A DNA stretch of 64,000 nt from Novipirellula artificiosorum (GTDB lineage: Bacteria; Planctomycetota; Planctomycetia; Pirellulales; Pirellulaceae), in assembly GCF_007860135.1 (NCBI RefSeq), contig NZ_SJPV01000004.1:372001-436000 (forward strand). Reading direction: 5' to 3'. Below the pieces are notes generated by a model, which was given only the letters and a program-made list of their open reading frames with translations, was not told the origin of the DNA and did no database searches. Position numbers and translations under genes: made by a program. Below, in pieces: positions 54,230 through 63,010 of the stretch (its first letter is position 1; each line of letters begins with the position of its first letter).

Positions 54230-54907
54230 AGATTTCCTCGCTTTCTGCCAAAACTTCACGCCGTCAGCCGTGGCCATGAGCGGATACGGCGCAAACGTGA
54301 AGTCACGAAGGTGTGGGGACCAAAGACAGCCGCGGATCAATACCCAAATGGGGTCACGCGACAGTCACAAAAGAGGCTCGTTGGCGTCGGGCCGATCGAG
54401 CGCTGGCTCAGCAGGTGGAGCGGTTGGTCGTTAGATGGTTAGCTGGGTGATCAGACAACGCCACAGTGTCAGATTTCGCGGACGCAGGATTATGCCGTTC
54501 AATACCCGTTTGTCAAATTTGTTGTGGCAAGCCACTTCAACTTGCACCAGAGCCGCCTTTGAGACGGCAAAACACGGGAAAATCCGTGACCGAAGCAAGT
54601 TGGATCCAGCTGGCCGTCTCGTCAAATGTTGAAATGAATTCAATAGTCGGCAACATTCAATTCGGCAGTGAATCGTCGGGAACCATGGGCTTTTCGAAGA
54701 TCACGTTTGGGAATCTCGACCGCTGGCAAAACAGCGTACAAAAATATTCGCAGAATTCGAAAAGTTTCGAGTGCTTGGCTTGGTCGATGCGAGCGGCAAG
54801 ATCGAAAAGCAATCGCCTCCTCTATCTATCTACAGACCTACGCGAAATGGTCGCGACCTGTAGGCGGAAATCGCAAGATTCACGAAAAAACTCTTCTCCT
54901 GAAAACT
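54230..54907. other. Gene-poor right flank of the integrative element
   Basis: About 680 bases without a supported gene between the HTH gene and the insertion sequence. Short frames lack codon structure. One inverted repeat (CTACAG with CTGTAG, about 54832-54860) is visible. The right end of the element should be here, but no attachment-site repeat was found by eye. Confidence 0.5.
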
Positions 54908-54985
54908 ATTAACCCACATTCCGCACTTCGTGCGTGGCTAGTCTTGATTTTACTGGGCTGGAGTACGTCCATGCTATCGCCACTG

Positions 54986-56665
54986 CTACTGATACGCGGA
55001 AATTGACACGCCTAAGAGGTTCAACACTTGCTTCTGTTCCCGTGTGAGGTTCGACGGAAAGATGATCGATTCACCGTTGGCCTCCACTTCATATCGTTCG
55101 ACCTCACGAAACAGCCTGACTATGTCAAAGATCGTTGGCGATTGGCAGGGTCGCTTCTCTGGATAAATCGAAAGAGATTTCAGCTTCTCCTTTTTCATTT
55201 CTTGACGAACCGTTCGCTCGATCAAGCTGGACACCATCAGCGCCATCACGTGGATGTGTAGAAAGGCTACGACTCGCTCTGACTTCTTAAGATAGACTGG
55301 AGCGATCTGCTGATACGTTTTGAGCTGGCTGAAGCGCTTCTCGATGAACGGCTGAAATTTGTAGATCTCCAAAACCTTCCTGGCAGAATAACTCTCACGA
55401 TCCAGATTGGTCAGCAGAGGGAAGACACCATCCACTTTTTCTTCCGCCTTCACCGAGTCCTCATCCACGCCAAAACTGAGCGTATAAACTTGCTTCCAAG
55501 TCAACTCGCCTGGGCTGTCTTTTTTGGGACGTCCCTTGCATTGATGCTTCCGCTTGTATTGGCGCGTTGCATCGATTTTGTACCAGATTAACTTTTCGCA
55601 GTGACAGGCTTTCAGGATGCTTTCAATTCGCTGAACAATCTGTTGTCGTTGCTTGAGGTTGTAAGTGTTGATTTGGGTTTGAAGCGATTGTAAATCCGCC
55701 TTGGCTCGCTGCATCTGCTCTCGACGTGTGTCTTCGTCTTGTTCCGCCTTTTGCGTGCTGCGAATCCAATGCAACTGATATCCCTGTGATGTCGTTTGAT
55801 TGCCTTGTGCGACAAAGTAGCGATCTCGCTTGGAATCTGGCTTGCGATTGTTTTGACGCGACAAAATGAACTTCCACTGAATCTTCCCGCGACGAACCTG
55901 ATCGCGAAATTTTGTATCCTCCTTCCACGTCCTGGGCATCACGGTGACGAACCGACCACCCCACACGGAGAGCTTTTGCAGGTTCTCTTCGGTGGCGAGT
56001 TTGCAGTCGGCTACATAAATAAAATCTGTTTGTTGCAAAAGTTTTTGCAAGGCTTTGTGATTGGCCGGATGAAGGCGATCGTCGGTCTGATTGCCGTCGT
56101 AGATCCGATGCGAAATCGGTACGGCGCCGTCGGCAGTAACGTTGAGTCCCAGTACGAGTTGTTTCAAGTCAGGTCGATGGTCTTTGTTGTGACCGCGTGT
56201 CAGCAACTCATTGGCGTTCCATCCACCGTACCTCCCCGCAAACGTTACGCTGGTGGTGTCATGATGAATCTGGGAGCAATCCAGATCAAAAAGTTTGATC
56301 GCCCGCAAAGCCAATCGAAAGAAGATGTCCTTGTGCCTGGAATCATAGAACCTGGCCAGCGCGCGTCCGACTCGATCGTCTTGGATCATCTTTGCCTCTT
56401 CAGGGCGGAGCCCCAGTTTCTCAGCGTCCAAAGGCCTCAACCAATCCTGCATTTCGTAGAGAGCCTGCGGGGTGGTGAGAATGTTGTGGATCAACAGCCC
56501 CAAGGCTTTGTCATCATCGAGCGTCATTCGTCGATCAGTCCGCATATAGGTGCCAATCGTTTCATGAATTCGCAATCGATCGATGAAGTGCTCGATGATC
56601 GGATGTGCTCCCAATACGAACTTCTTTAGTGACGAATCACTTTTCAGGCCGGGTTGTATTTGCAT
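54986..56665 (-). CDS. IS1634-family transposase
   Basis: A 559-residue DDE transposase with an N-terminal DUF4277-type region (KFVLGAHPIIEHFIDRLRIHETIGTY). DDE candidates are the Asp in QIHHDTTSVTFAG, the Asp in FIYVADCKLATEENLQKL and the Glu in YKFQPFIEKRFSQLK, the last forming a Y-2-Q-3-E-6-K signature. The ATG at 56665 has AGGA 11 bases upstream; a GTG at 56692 is in frame. The reading frame is intact, so the element may be active. The opposite strand has a long spurious frame. Confidence 0.92.
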   Translation of the reverse strand: MQIQPGLKSDSSLKKFVLGAHPIIEHFIDRLRIHETIGTYMRTDRRMTLDDDKALGLLIHNILTTPQALYEMQDWLRPLDAEKLGLRPEEAKMIQDDRVGRALARFYDSRHKDIFFRLALRAIKLFDLDCSQIHHDTTSVTFAGRYGGWNANELLTRGHNKDHRPDLKQLVLGLNVTADGAVPISHRIYDGNQTDDRLHPANHKALQKLLQQTDFIYVADCKLATEENLQKLSVWGGRFVTVMPRTWKEDTKFRDQVRRGKIQWKFILSRQNNRKPDSKRDRYFVAQGNQTTSQGYQLHWIRSTQKAEQDEDTRREQMQRAKADLQSLQTQINTYNLKQRQQIVQRIESILKACHCEKLIWYKIDATRQYKRKHQCKGRPKKDSPGELTWKQVYTLSFGVDEDSVKAEEKVDGVFPLLTNLDRESYSARKVLEIYKFQPFIEKRFSQLKTYQQIAPVYLKKSERVVAFLHIHVMALMVSSLIERTVRQEMKKEKLKSLSIYPEKRPCQSPTIFDIVRLFREVERYEVEANGESIIFPSNLTREQKQVLNLLGVSISAYQ

Positions 56666-57698
56666 CGTGCTGATCCTTTTGTTTCTTGCCACGCATCGTC
56701 ATGTAACTTGCGTGTTGTTTGCAAGTGAAGATCCGATGAGACAAAAAGACAAGGTCGAAAGGTTTCCTGCAATATTTTTCTGGCAGCTTGCAGAAGAACC
56801 GAAAAACTCGGAAATCAATTTTCCAAAGCAATCGTCGCACTGCCATCGTCAAACCAATACGTTGGGTGGAGTTTTGGGGCCTTGGGAAAGTTCCGATGCT
56901 GTCTTCGCAGACAGGCGAGATTTCGAAGAATTGAAAACCCAGGAAAGAAAACTACGGGGACACCTAGGACACTTGCCTGAAGACAAACGCCCGCAACAAT
57001 AGCAGCGATTGACAAGGAACCGATTGAATGTTGCCTCGTCCGCAGAATCTGTGGGTAGCATTCTTTGTAGAAGAGCGACCGAGCCTGCGACATACTGCGT
57101 TTCTAACGAAAACACCCTTCACGAAAGTCGCAGCCAGTTTAGATGCCTTGTGAGTTCGTTCAGTGTGGTGGATTTTGGAGGCATTTCTCCTGCGTCCAAT
57201 GGGCGAAAAAAGGAACCCTCGACGAGTTGAATCTCGCCGAGGGTTGGCCGCACCATTGGCGCGCTATCGACCGAGATATCCCTTCCCAAGTTGCGCGGTC
57301 CGCATTGCTTGGGTCCGTTTTTCCTGGCGTCGGAGATGATATCGCAAATCACCAGCAACCGCAAAATCATTGGACGCAGGAGCCCATGCCTGGAAAAATC
57401 CACCATACTGGATTCATCATGTTGGACGCCGGTATGGTCGCTGATGCAAGTGAGGAACTGATTAAAAACGAGTGAAGCCACCCACTGTTTCCGCGGAAAA
57501 ACCTGAATGTTGAGAGCCGAGTTAACGTTGCTCGATCCTCGTTGTGAATTGTTTAACTCGATCTAGGAACCTGGCGCATTTCGGCCGGAAGTGCCATTAC
57601 GTGAAGATCAACAAGAAGGGGCAGGACGCTGTACTTGTACGAGTTGACGAGCCTCATCGATCACCTGCTAGAAAAATCAACAATGACCAAGACCAACC
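56666..57698. other. Non-coding upstream part of the insertion sequence
   Basis: About 1 kb inside the element with no convincing gene. A 110-codon plus-strand frame (57143-57475) and an opposing 120-codon frame have no recognisable pattern. A minus-strand terminator-like hairpin at 57216-57243 (nested CCCTCG and CGAG stems) is followed on the minus strand by a T-rich tract (to 57205), which could insulate the transposase from outside transcription. Confidence 0.5.
57205..57243 (-). terminator. Minus-strand terminator inside the IS
   Basis: A stem of 11 positions with one A/C mismatch and a six-base loop, then TTCCTTTTTT on the minus strand. It lies upstream of the transposase gene in its direction of reading, a known way for insertion sequences to block impinging transcription. 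Confidence 0.6.
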
Positions 57699-57861
57699 TG
57701 CGGAATGTGGGTATTAATGCCAAACAAAGACAACTTGGTTGGAAAATCACCAATAAAGGCGCCATTCCTCCAATCATGATGAAAAGCAGGGCGAATAAAT
57801 TACTGCCTGACACACGGCAATCCGAACCCACAAGGCACCGGGACCGCGAATCGGACTACGA

Positions 57862-60399
57862 CTAATCAACAGTCAAATGCAGCTCCGTGTAGATGGAACG
57901 AAACGCATATGCAGCAACCCCGTGGTTGGACGGAATGTGCTGGCGAATAAAGACCTGAAACAGATTTAGTTCTGGGACAAGTCGGAAGTCGGTGCTCGCG
58001 TATCCGCCCCAGGAATATTCCTGCACCTGGCGACGTTGTTCTCCTTCGCCGACTTCGATGTCGTTGATGGCAAAGCCTAGCCCGAAACGAAAGTCACCTT
58101 GGACTTCGTTGAGCTGATCCGTGTACATCAACTGCAAAGTATCAGGTTTCAGGATCTTGGCTTCGCCTCGTTTTCCACCACTGACCAACATCTCACAGAA
58201 CTTGGCGTAGTCGTTCGATGTTGAAACAAGACCGCCGCCGCCAGAGAGAAACTTGAAGCCGGTCGCAAAATCGCTATTCGTCGATTTGTCCAGAATTGCT
58301 AATCGACCGCCCACCTTTGTATGGCAACTCCCGAAGCGGGCTTTCGCGTCAGGCCGTACTTGAAAGGCTGTGTCATTCATTTCAAGTGGCGCAAGAACTG
58401 CCTCTTCGAGATACTGATCCAATGATTTCCCTGACCATACCTCGATGAGACGTCCCAGTAGATCGGAACTGAACCCATAGGTAAAACGTTCACCGGGATG
58501 ATGGTGTGCAGGGATGGTGGCTAGGCGATCTGCGGCTTCTTTAATCGACATGTCTGGAGGCAACATGCCGGCCGGCGGCCGGTATTTCAAACCGGCCTCG
58601 CGATAACGCCTTTCGAGCTCTTCTTTCCCATTGCCGCCGTATGCATAGCCCGTTGTGTGACGAAACACATCTCTTACGGTCATCGGTCGCTTGGGGGCGA
58701 TCGCCATTTTCGCTGTGCTGTCCCAGACCGTTGCTTGACTGAAAGCGGGAATGAATTTGGCAACGGGATCATCCAGCTGATACTTGCCTTTTTCAAACAG
58801 CGTCATCGCGGCAACCGATGTGATCGGTTTGGTCATCGAGTAGATACGCACCACGGTGTCACCTTGCAGTGGTTCGCCCGTCTCGATGTCGCGGACTCCA
58901 GCGGAGTGCGAGTGAATCACCTCGCCACTACGAACGACCAGATGACTTGCCCCCGCGGCTTTCCCGGATTCCACTGCACGCTCGACAAGCGACTTCGCTT
59001 CGTGAAATGCGGCATCAGACGCTTTCGCGGACACCGGTTCCGTGAGGCAATAGACTTTGGAAGCAGTTCGGATCAGAAGTTTGTCGCCGGAAACTGCGGG
59101 GCAAGCGATACACAACTCGTCGAGCGAGTTCGTTTCGACCAATTCATACTCCGGGCCTACGCTCAACACGTAGGTGTCGCCATCCTCGCTCAAGCAAAAG
59201 AGTTTTCCGTTGTAAGACCAGGGGGATGCGGTGAACGAGGCTCCCTTGGGAAATCGGCGTTTGCCAAATACCTCTTTACCAGTCTTGGCATCATGACAAG
59301 TTATGAAGCCTTGGTCGTAGACTGTGTAGAGGAAATCGTCGACGACAATCTGACTCGTGTTATAGGGAGACACTTTCGGCTGGTACCACTCGATGAACGG
59401 GCTATCGGCAAACTCACCTTGCTTGGCAATGTTGCCTTCTCCGCCGGGCTTGATAGCAAACGTCGGTCGATGGCTATCCCCGGCGTATCCCGATGCAAGG
59501 TAGACCATTCCATGGGCTGAGAAAGGCGACGGGATCACCAGGGACGACATTTGACCGTCGAATTCCCATAGCAATTCACCGCTGAGGGAATAGCTGCGAT
59601 TGCGTTTGAGTCCGGGAACAACGATCTCTGTACGAAGTTCGTTTTTCCATACCAAGGGCGTTGCCCAAGATCGCGTTTCATCCCGCTGCTTTCGCCAATT
59701 CTGTTCGCCCGTCTTGGCATCGAACGCGGCGATCCAGGATCCTTCAAGATTGTCATAGACAACAAAGACCTGTCCCTCATGCACGACAGGTGACGCTGCA
59801 GCACCGTAGTCCATGAAGGTCTTCTTGGGTTCGATCGCTTGCTCCCAAAGCAGCTCCCCCGTGAGCGAAAAACAAAACAAGCCAACATCGCCAAATAGGA
59901 CGTACAGGCGCTCTCCATCTGTGGTTGGTGTTTCAGCTGCATAGGTGCTCTTCGGATGCCGTGGCACCGTGGGTTGGCCTCGATGGGCCTCGCGTCGCCA
60001 AAGCTCCGCTCCGGTTTTTAGATCAAAACAGAGCACGAGCCAGTGATGAATTCCCTTAGAGGGTTCTCGTACGCCTTGACCAAGATAGAGTCCCTTGTTG
60101 GGTTCACGCGCTTCCCCGTCGGATACGACCGTGGTCACGAACACCCTGTCGCCCCAAACAACTGGTGACGCCCATCCCCATCCGGGAACATCCGCAACCC
60201 AAGCTACGTTTTCGTTCTTGCTCCACTTACTTGGAAGTGCTGGATTGTCCGCTGCGACGCCACGCCCGTCAGGTCCACGGAATCGCGGCCAGTTGTCAGC
60301 TGCCGATGCAGTCGCGAAAGAAAAAAAGACTACAAAAAGCGCGAGTATCGATCTTGTGCTGGTATTCACTCTTAGCGCGTTATTCGATGTCATGTGCAT
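57862..60399 (-). CDS. PQQ-type beta-propeller fused to class C beta-lactamase-like hydrolase
   Basis: An 845-residue exported protein. The ATG at 60399 (a GTG at 60402 and ATG at 60393 are alternatives) leads into a signal peptide ending ATASA before ADNWPRFRGPDGRG, the usual opening of planctomycete PQQ-like propellers. Residues about 40-455 are propeller blades with repeats such as FDLKTGAELWRR and FDAKTGEQNWRK. From about 470 an S12 beta-lactamase-type domain follows: the S-x-x-K motif SMTK, a Tyr motif YGFSSDLLG and the WGG motif in SWGGYASTDF. It is probably a periplasmic esterase or peptidase with a carbohydrate- or protein-binding propeller. It closes the leftward gene cluster. Confidence 0.92.
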   Translation of the reverse strand: MHMTSNNALRVNTSTRSILALFVVFFSFATASAADNWPRFRGPDGRGVAADNPALPSKWSKNENVAWVADVPGWGWASPVVWGDRVFVTTVVSDGEAREPNKGLYLGQGVREPSKGIHHWLVLCFDLKTGAELWRREAHRGQPTVPRHPKSTYAAETPTTDGERLYVLFGDVGLFCFSLTGELLWEQAIEPKKTFMDYGAAASPVVHEGQVFVVYDNLEGSWIAAFDAKTGEQNWRKQRDETRSWATPLVWKNELRTEIVVPGLKRNRSYSLSGELLWEFDGQMSSLVIPSPFSAHGMVYLASGYAGDSHRPTFAIKPGGEGNIAKQGEFADSPFIEWYQPKVSPYNTSQIVVDDFLYTVYDQGFITCHDAKTGKEVFGKRRFPKGASFTASPWSYNGKLFCLSEDGDTYVLSVGPEYELVETNSLDELCIACPAVSGDKLLIRTASKVYCLTEPVSAKASDAAFHEAKSLVERAVESGKAAGASHLVVRSGEVIHSHSAGVRDIETGEPLQGDTVVRIYSMTKPITSVAAMTLFEKGKYQLDDPVAKFIPAFSQATVWDSTAKMAIAPKRPMTVRDVFRHTTGYAYGGNGKEELERRYREAGLKYRPPAGMLPPDMSIKEAADRLATIPAHHHPGERFTYGFSSDLLGRLIEVWSGKSLDQYLEEAVLAPLEMNDTAFQVRPDAKARFGSCHTKVGGRLAILDKSTNSDFATGFKFLSGGGGLVSTSNDYAKFCEMLVSGGKRGEAKILKPDTLQLMYTDQLNEVQGDFRFGLGFAINDIEVGEGEQRRQVQEYSWGGYASTDFRLVPELNLFQVFIRQHIPSNHGVAAYAFRSIYTELHLTVD

Positions 60400-60438
60400 C
60401 ACTCAGATTGGGCAGAGCGATTTGGCTTGAGCGTGAAG

Positions 60439-60657
60439 CTACTGCTTCCAGATCATTCCCAATGCCCAGAGTATTCCTAGAACAATCAGAATGATACCAA
60501 CTAGTTGATAGAAGCGATGGACGGCGTCTCCTTCGCCCAACGCAATTCGTGATCTCGCCACGAGCAGGCGATAGACAATGAACTCCGTCTTCAAAGTTCC
60601 GCATACCAGCATAAATATGCCGATGGCGGACATGAGTGTTCCCCAGAGAATCTGCAT
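60439..60657 (-). CDS. Small two-helix membrane protein
   Basis: A 72-residue protein with two hydrophobic helices (LMSAIGIFMLVCGTLKT and LVGIILIVLGILWALGMIW) joined by a charged loop (VARSRIALGEGDAVHRFYQ). It sits between the FecR-like gene (five bases upstream) and the propeller-hydrolase gene, all on the minus strand. The function is unknown, but the close spacing places it in the same operon. Confidence 0.7.
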   Translation of the reverse strand: MQILWGTLMSAIGIFMLVCGTLKTEFIVYRLLVARSRIALGEGDAVHRFYQLVGIILIVLGILWALGMIWKQ

Positions 60658-60662
60658 GCACC

Positions 60663-62063
60663 TTACCTCTGAGACTGGTTCGTTTCGTGGATTCCTGCAG
60701 TCAACTCAACCGCGCTGATTCGCAGTCCTGATGGAGTCTCGGAATGCGTGAAGCTCCAAACTCCGTTGACAAACAGGCCTTCTGGCGACGGCGCTAGTTT
60801 GTCTTTGAATGCGGCAACGGAAGGGTCGAGCTCGAAGTCGGGAAGATCGGCGCTGGCCACAAAATTTCCTGAAGCGTCTCGCTCGACGATGCACTTAGCG
60901 CGAAACTTTCCTGCGTAGTCTCCCTTCCCGTAGGCGACTTCAATCCCGAAATAGATGTCGGTCTCAACTTCCGTCTTTCCATGAATCTCAAAGTGCGAAT
61001 CGGCATTCAATTGCACCGGAGTTGCGTCATCGTTGCGGACTCCTAGACCTAGCAAGTAAAGGACTACGTGAGGAGCTTGCTTCGGGTTGTAGGCTACGGC
61101 CCTCAATAAGGGAGGATCCGTGTCAGTTGCAGCCAACCATTTGCCGAAGGTTTCGTCGGGCCCTTGATCGATGCGACTTTTCCACTGATGGACGACGCCC
61201 GTTATCTGCCTGCGTTCTAATTCCTGGTCGGCTGCGGCAATTACCCGGTGGTTGGCGGGTACATCGATCTCTTTGCCATCACTCGTTCGTGCCACGCGCA
61301 CTGTGCCTTCTCGAACACTGACGGAAGTGGCTGGCAGGTCTGCCTCAACGTCGAAACTAGTACCTAGTACCGTCAGTGTGGCCGTGCGCGTTTGAATGAC
61401 CATTGGCTTGCCGTCTGGTTGCGGAGAAACATCGGCAGACATGCGACCTTCGCGCAGCCGTAGCCGTTTCTGCCCATCGTCGCTGAACGTCAACATGGAC
61501 GCGCCCGAGATGGTTACCTCAGAGCCGTCGTTGAATCGCAGCTCGAACCAAGAGTCTGGGGATAGCCCCTCGATTGTTCCGCCGGTGAGTTCTGATCCGA
61601 CAGAGATCTCGCGCAAGATATCCCCCCGGTCACCCGTCCAAATCATGGATCCGGTTAATCCAGTAATCTTGGCGACAGGATCTGGCTCCACAGACGTATC
61701 CTTGGAATTCGCAACCTTCAACTTGGTCTGTGAAGTAAACAGCAGCGCCGAGAGCATCAAAATGGCGACGGCGGCGATCGCCAGCATCGCACGTAGAAAA
61801 TGAATGGATCGACCTTGTCGCGTTTCCAACTGTCCGGCAATCGAGGCATCGAAAGTACGGGATTCGTCGTTGCCTCCGGTACGGAGCACCTCCGCCAATT
61901 CCGTTTCCCATGATGCCCGCTGGATGAAATCTTTTCGCAAGCTCGGGTCGCTATCGAGAAACTCGGCCAGTCGCTCCATCTCGGATTCGCTGAGTTCTCC
62001 AAACAAGTGGCGATCGACCAAGTCATCCCAATCACTGTCTTTGCGATGGCTGTTTTCGTTCAT
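60663..62063 (-). CDS. FecR-like anti-sigma / membrane regulator
   Basis: A 466-residue protein from the ATG at 62063, which overlaps the sigma-factor stop by four bases; an upstream in-frame start would lie inside that gene. The N-terminal 80 residues (WDDLVDRHLFGELSESEMERLAEFL) are an anti-sigma-type cytoplasmic domain, then comes one transmembrane helix (AMLAIAAVAILMLSALLF) and a FecR domain (GLTGSMIWTGDRGDIL then VLGTSFDVEADLPATSVSVREGTVRVARTSDG). The last 150 residues are a separate periplasmic domain. It should hold the ECF sigma factor inactive until a periplasmic signal arrives. Confidence 0.9.
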   Translation of the reverse strand: MNENSHRKDSDWDDLVDRHLFGELSESEMERLAEFLDSDPSLRKDFIQRASWETELAEVLRTGGNDESRTFDASIAGQLETRQGRSIHFLRAMLAIAAVAILMLSALLFTSQTKLKVANSKDTSVEPDPVAKITGLTGSMIWTGDRGDILREISVGSELTGGTIEGLSPDSWFELRFNDGSEVTISGASMLTFSDDGQKRLRLREGRMSADVSPQPDGKPMVIQTRTATLTVLGTSFDVEADLPATSVSVREGTVRVARTSDGKEIDVPANHRVIAAADQELERRQITGVVHQWKSRIDQGPDETFGKWLAATDTDPPLLRAVAYNPKQAPHVVLYLLGLGVRNDDATPVQLNADSHFEIHGKTEVETDIYFGIEVAYGKGDYAGKFRAKCIVERDASGNFVASADLPDFELDPSVAAFKDKLAPSPEGLFVNGVWSFTHSETPSGLRISAVELTAGIHETNQSQR

Positions 62064-62740
62064 TGTGCCGTTCTCAATCGAGTTTCGACGCATTCACGGA
62101 CTTGTTTTTTGACTCGAAACAGTGCCTTGCGAACCGCTTCGATTGACATGGAGAGTCGCTTTCCAATCTGAGGATAGCCAAGTTCATCAATGAACCTCGC
62201 CTCCAGGACGCGTTTTCCGCGATCGGAGATCTGCCCGATGCACCGCGCAAGGGCATCCCGCCTGAGTTCTCGTTCATGCGACGTACGGGAGCTCTGAAAC
62301 TCGGAAAAAGCCGCGTCGATCGCGTCATCAAGCACCCTTTGCGCTAAAGTGCGTTCACGCTGATGCCGCTGCTTGGCTCTCAGAACTTCAATGCGAACGA
62401 TCGAACGGCACCACGCCAAAACGGCCGTTCCTTCCTCGAATTGATCGTGCTTTGCAACCACAACCAGCATGGCTTCCTGAACGGCATCCTCTGCCGCCGC
62501 GTAGTTGCCCAGCAGCGCCCTCGCGTAGGTCACGAGTTCTTCCCGACATTCGAATGCCGACCTCAATATGCGGTCGCGACGCTCTTCTTCTGCCGACGTC
62601 TGATGACTTTCTCTTGCTGCGTCCAATGTTTCTGATTCGTTTGCCAGAGTACTTGAGCACAAGGTTTCAACGAGCTGCCGACGAAGGCCCAAGTTCGTTG
62701 CCTGGTGAATTACCGCGCGGTATCCCCATTTCGTGGACAT
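62060..62740 (-). CDS. ECF sigma factor (planctomycete type)
   Basis: A 226-residue sigma-70-family protein. Region 2 is LGNYAAAEDAVQEAMLVVVAK and the following WCRSIVRIEVLR; region 4 is ISDRGKRVLEARFIDELGYPQIGKRLSMSIEAVRKALFRVKKQV with a normal HTH. An N-terminal extension of about 60 residues precedes region 2; whether it is translated is uncertain because there is no later Met before region 2. The overlap with the FecR-like gene is typical of an ECF/anti-sigma pair. Its promoter must lie in or before the pseudogene just upstream. Confidence 0.92.
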   Translation of the reverse strand: MSTKWGYRAVIHQATNLGLRRQLVETLCSSTLANESETLDAARESHQTSAEEERRDRILRSAFECREELVTYARALLGNYAAAEDAVQEAMLVVVAKHDQFEEGTAVLAWCRSIVRIEVLRAKQRHQRERTLAQRVLDDAIDAAFSEFQSSRTSHERELRRDALARCIGQISDRGKRVLEARFIDELGYPQIGKRLSMSIEAVRKALFRVKKQVRECVETRLRTAQ

Positions 62741-62745
62741 GATTT

Positions 62746-62992
62746 TCAGGAATCTACGAATCTTGCGTCAATGTCGCCCTTCCAGGCAATCTGACGGATT
62801 CCGGATCGAACGGTTGGTTTGGTGCCCTTTACCCGCCCGCTCGCTACGTTTTCGGTTTTCCTACACGAACTGGGGAGTTCCGGATTGTCCGGAGCCATAC
62901 CACTTCCACTAGGCCCACGGAACCGCGGCCAGTTGTCATCTGCCAGTGTGACTGTGGCTGAGGAAAAAAACTGCAAGTAGCACGAGGATCAT
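62746..62992 (-). pseudogene. Decayed PQQ-propeller gene remnant
   Basis: A leader-like start (ATG at 62992) is out of frame with the following ADDNWPRFRGPSGSGMAPDNPELPS, the shift falling in a run of seven T's (minus strand, 62964-62970). The readable part copies the beginning of the 845-residue propeller protein at 57862-60399, including ADNWPRFRGP and the NPxLPS pattern, then decays and stops six bases before the ECF sigma start. Only about 75 of more than 800 residues remain. It is a truncated, frameshifted paralogue. Confidence 0.8.
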
Positions 62993-63010
62993 CCTGATCC
63001 GGATAACACC

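Larger units (their letters stand above)
54912..57712. mobile_element. IS1634-like insertion sequence with ATTA target duplication
   Basis: The 14 bases ACCCACATTCCGCA at 54912-54925 recur as their exact reverse complement at 57699-57712. The flanks are ATTA (54908-54911) and ATTA (57713-57716), a plausible four-base target duplication. The one transposase gene reads leftward and ends 61 bases from the left repeat. At 2.8 kb the element is longer than usual (about 1.8-2.1 kb), because over 1 kb of apparently non-coding DNA precedes the transposase. A degenerate version of the terminal repeat near 57043-57057 could be an older or internal end. Confidence 0.7.

Noticed and set aside
47407..54907. 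Direct repeat of the tRNA-Arg 3' end as an attachment site
   Set aside because: I looked for the T-arm and acceptor sequence again on the right side of the element and did not find it.
55796..56629. 277-codon plus-strand frame opposite the transposase
   Set aside because: Antisense shadow of an intact DDE transposase; no domain pattern.
57143..57475. 110-codon frame inside the insertion sequence as a passenger gene
   Set aside because: No recognisable pattern, opposed by another open frame and crossed by a terminator-like hairpin.
58657..59520. 287-codon plus-strand frame opposite the propeller-hydrolase gene
   Set aside because: Shadow frame; the minus-strand protein has clear domains through the same bases.
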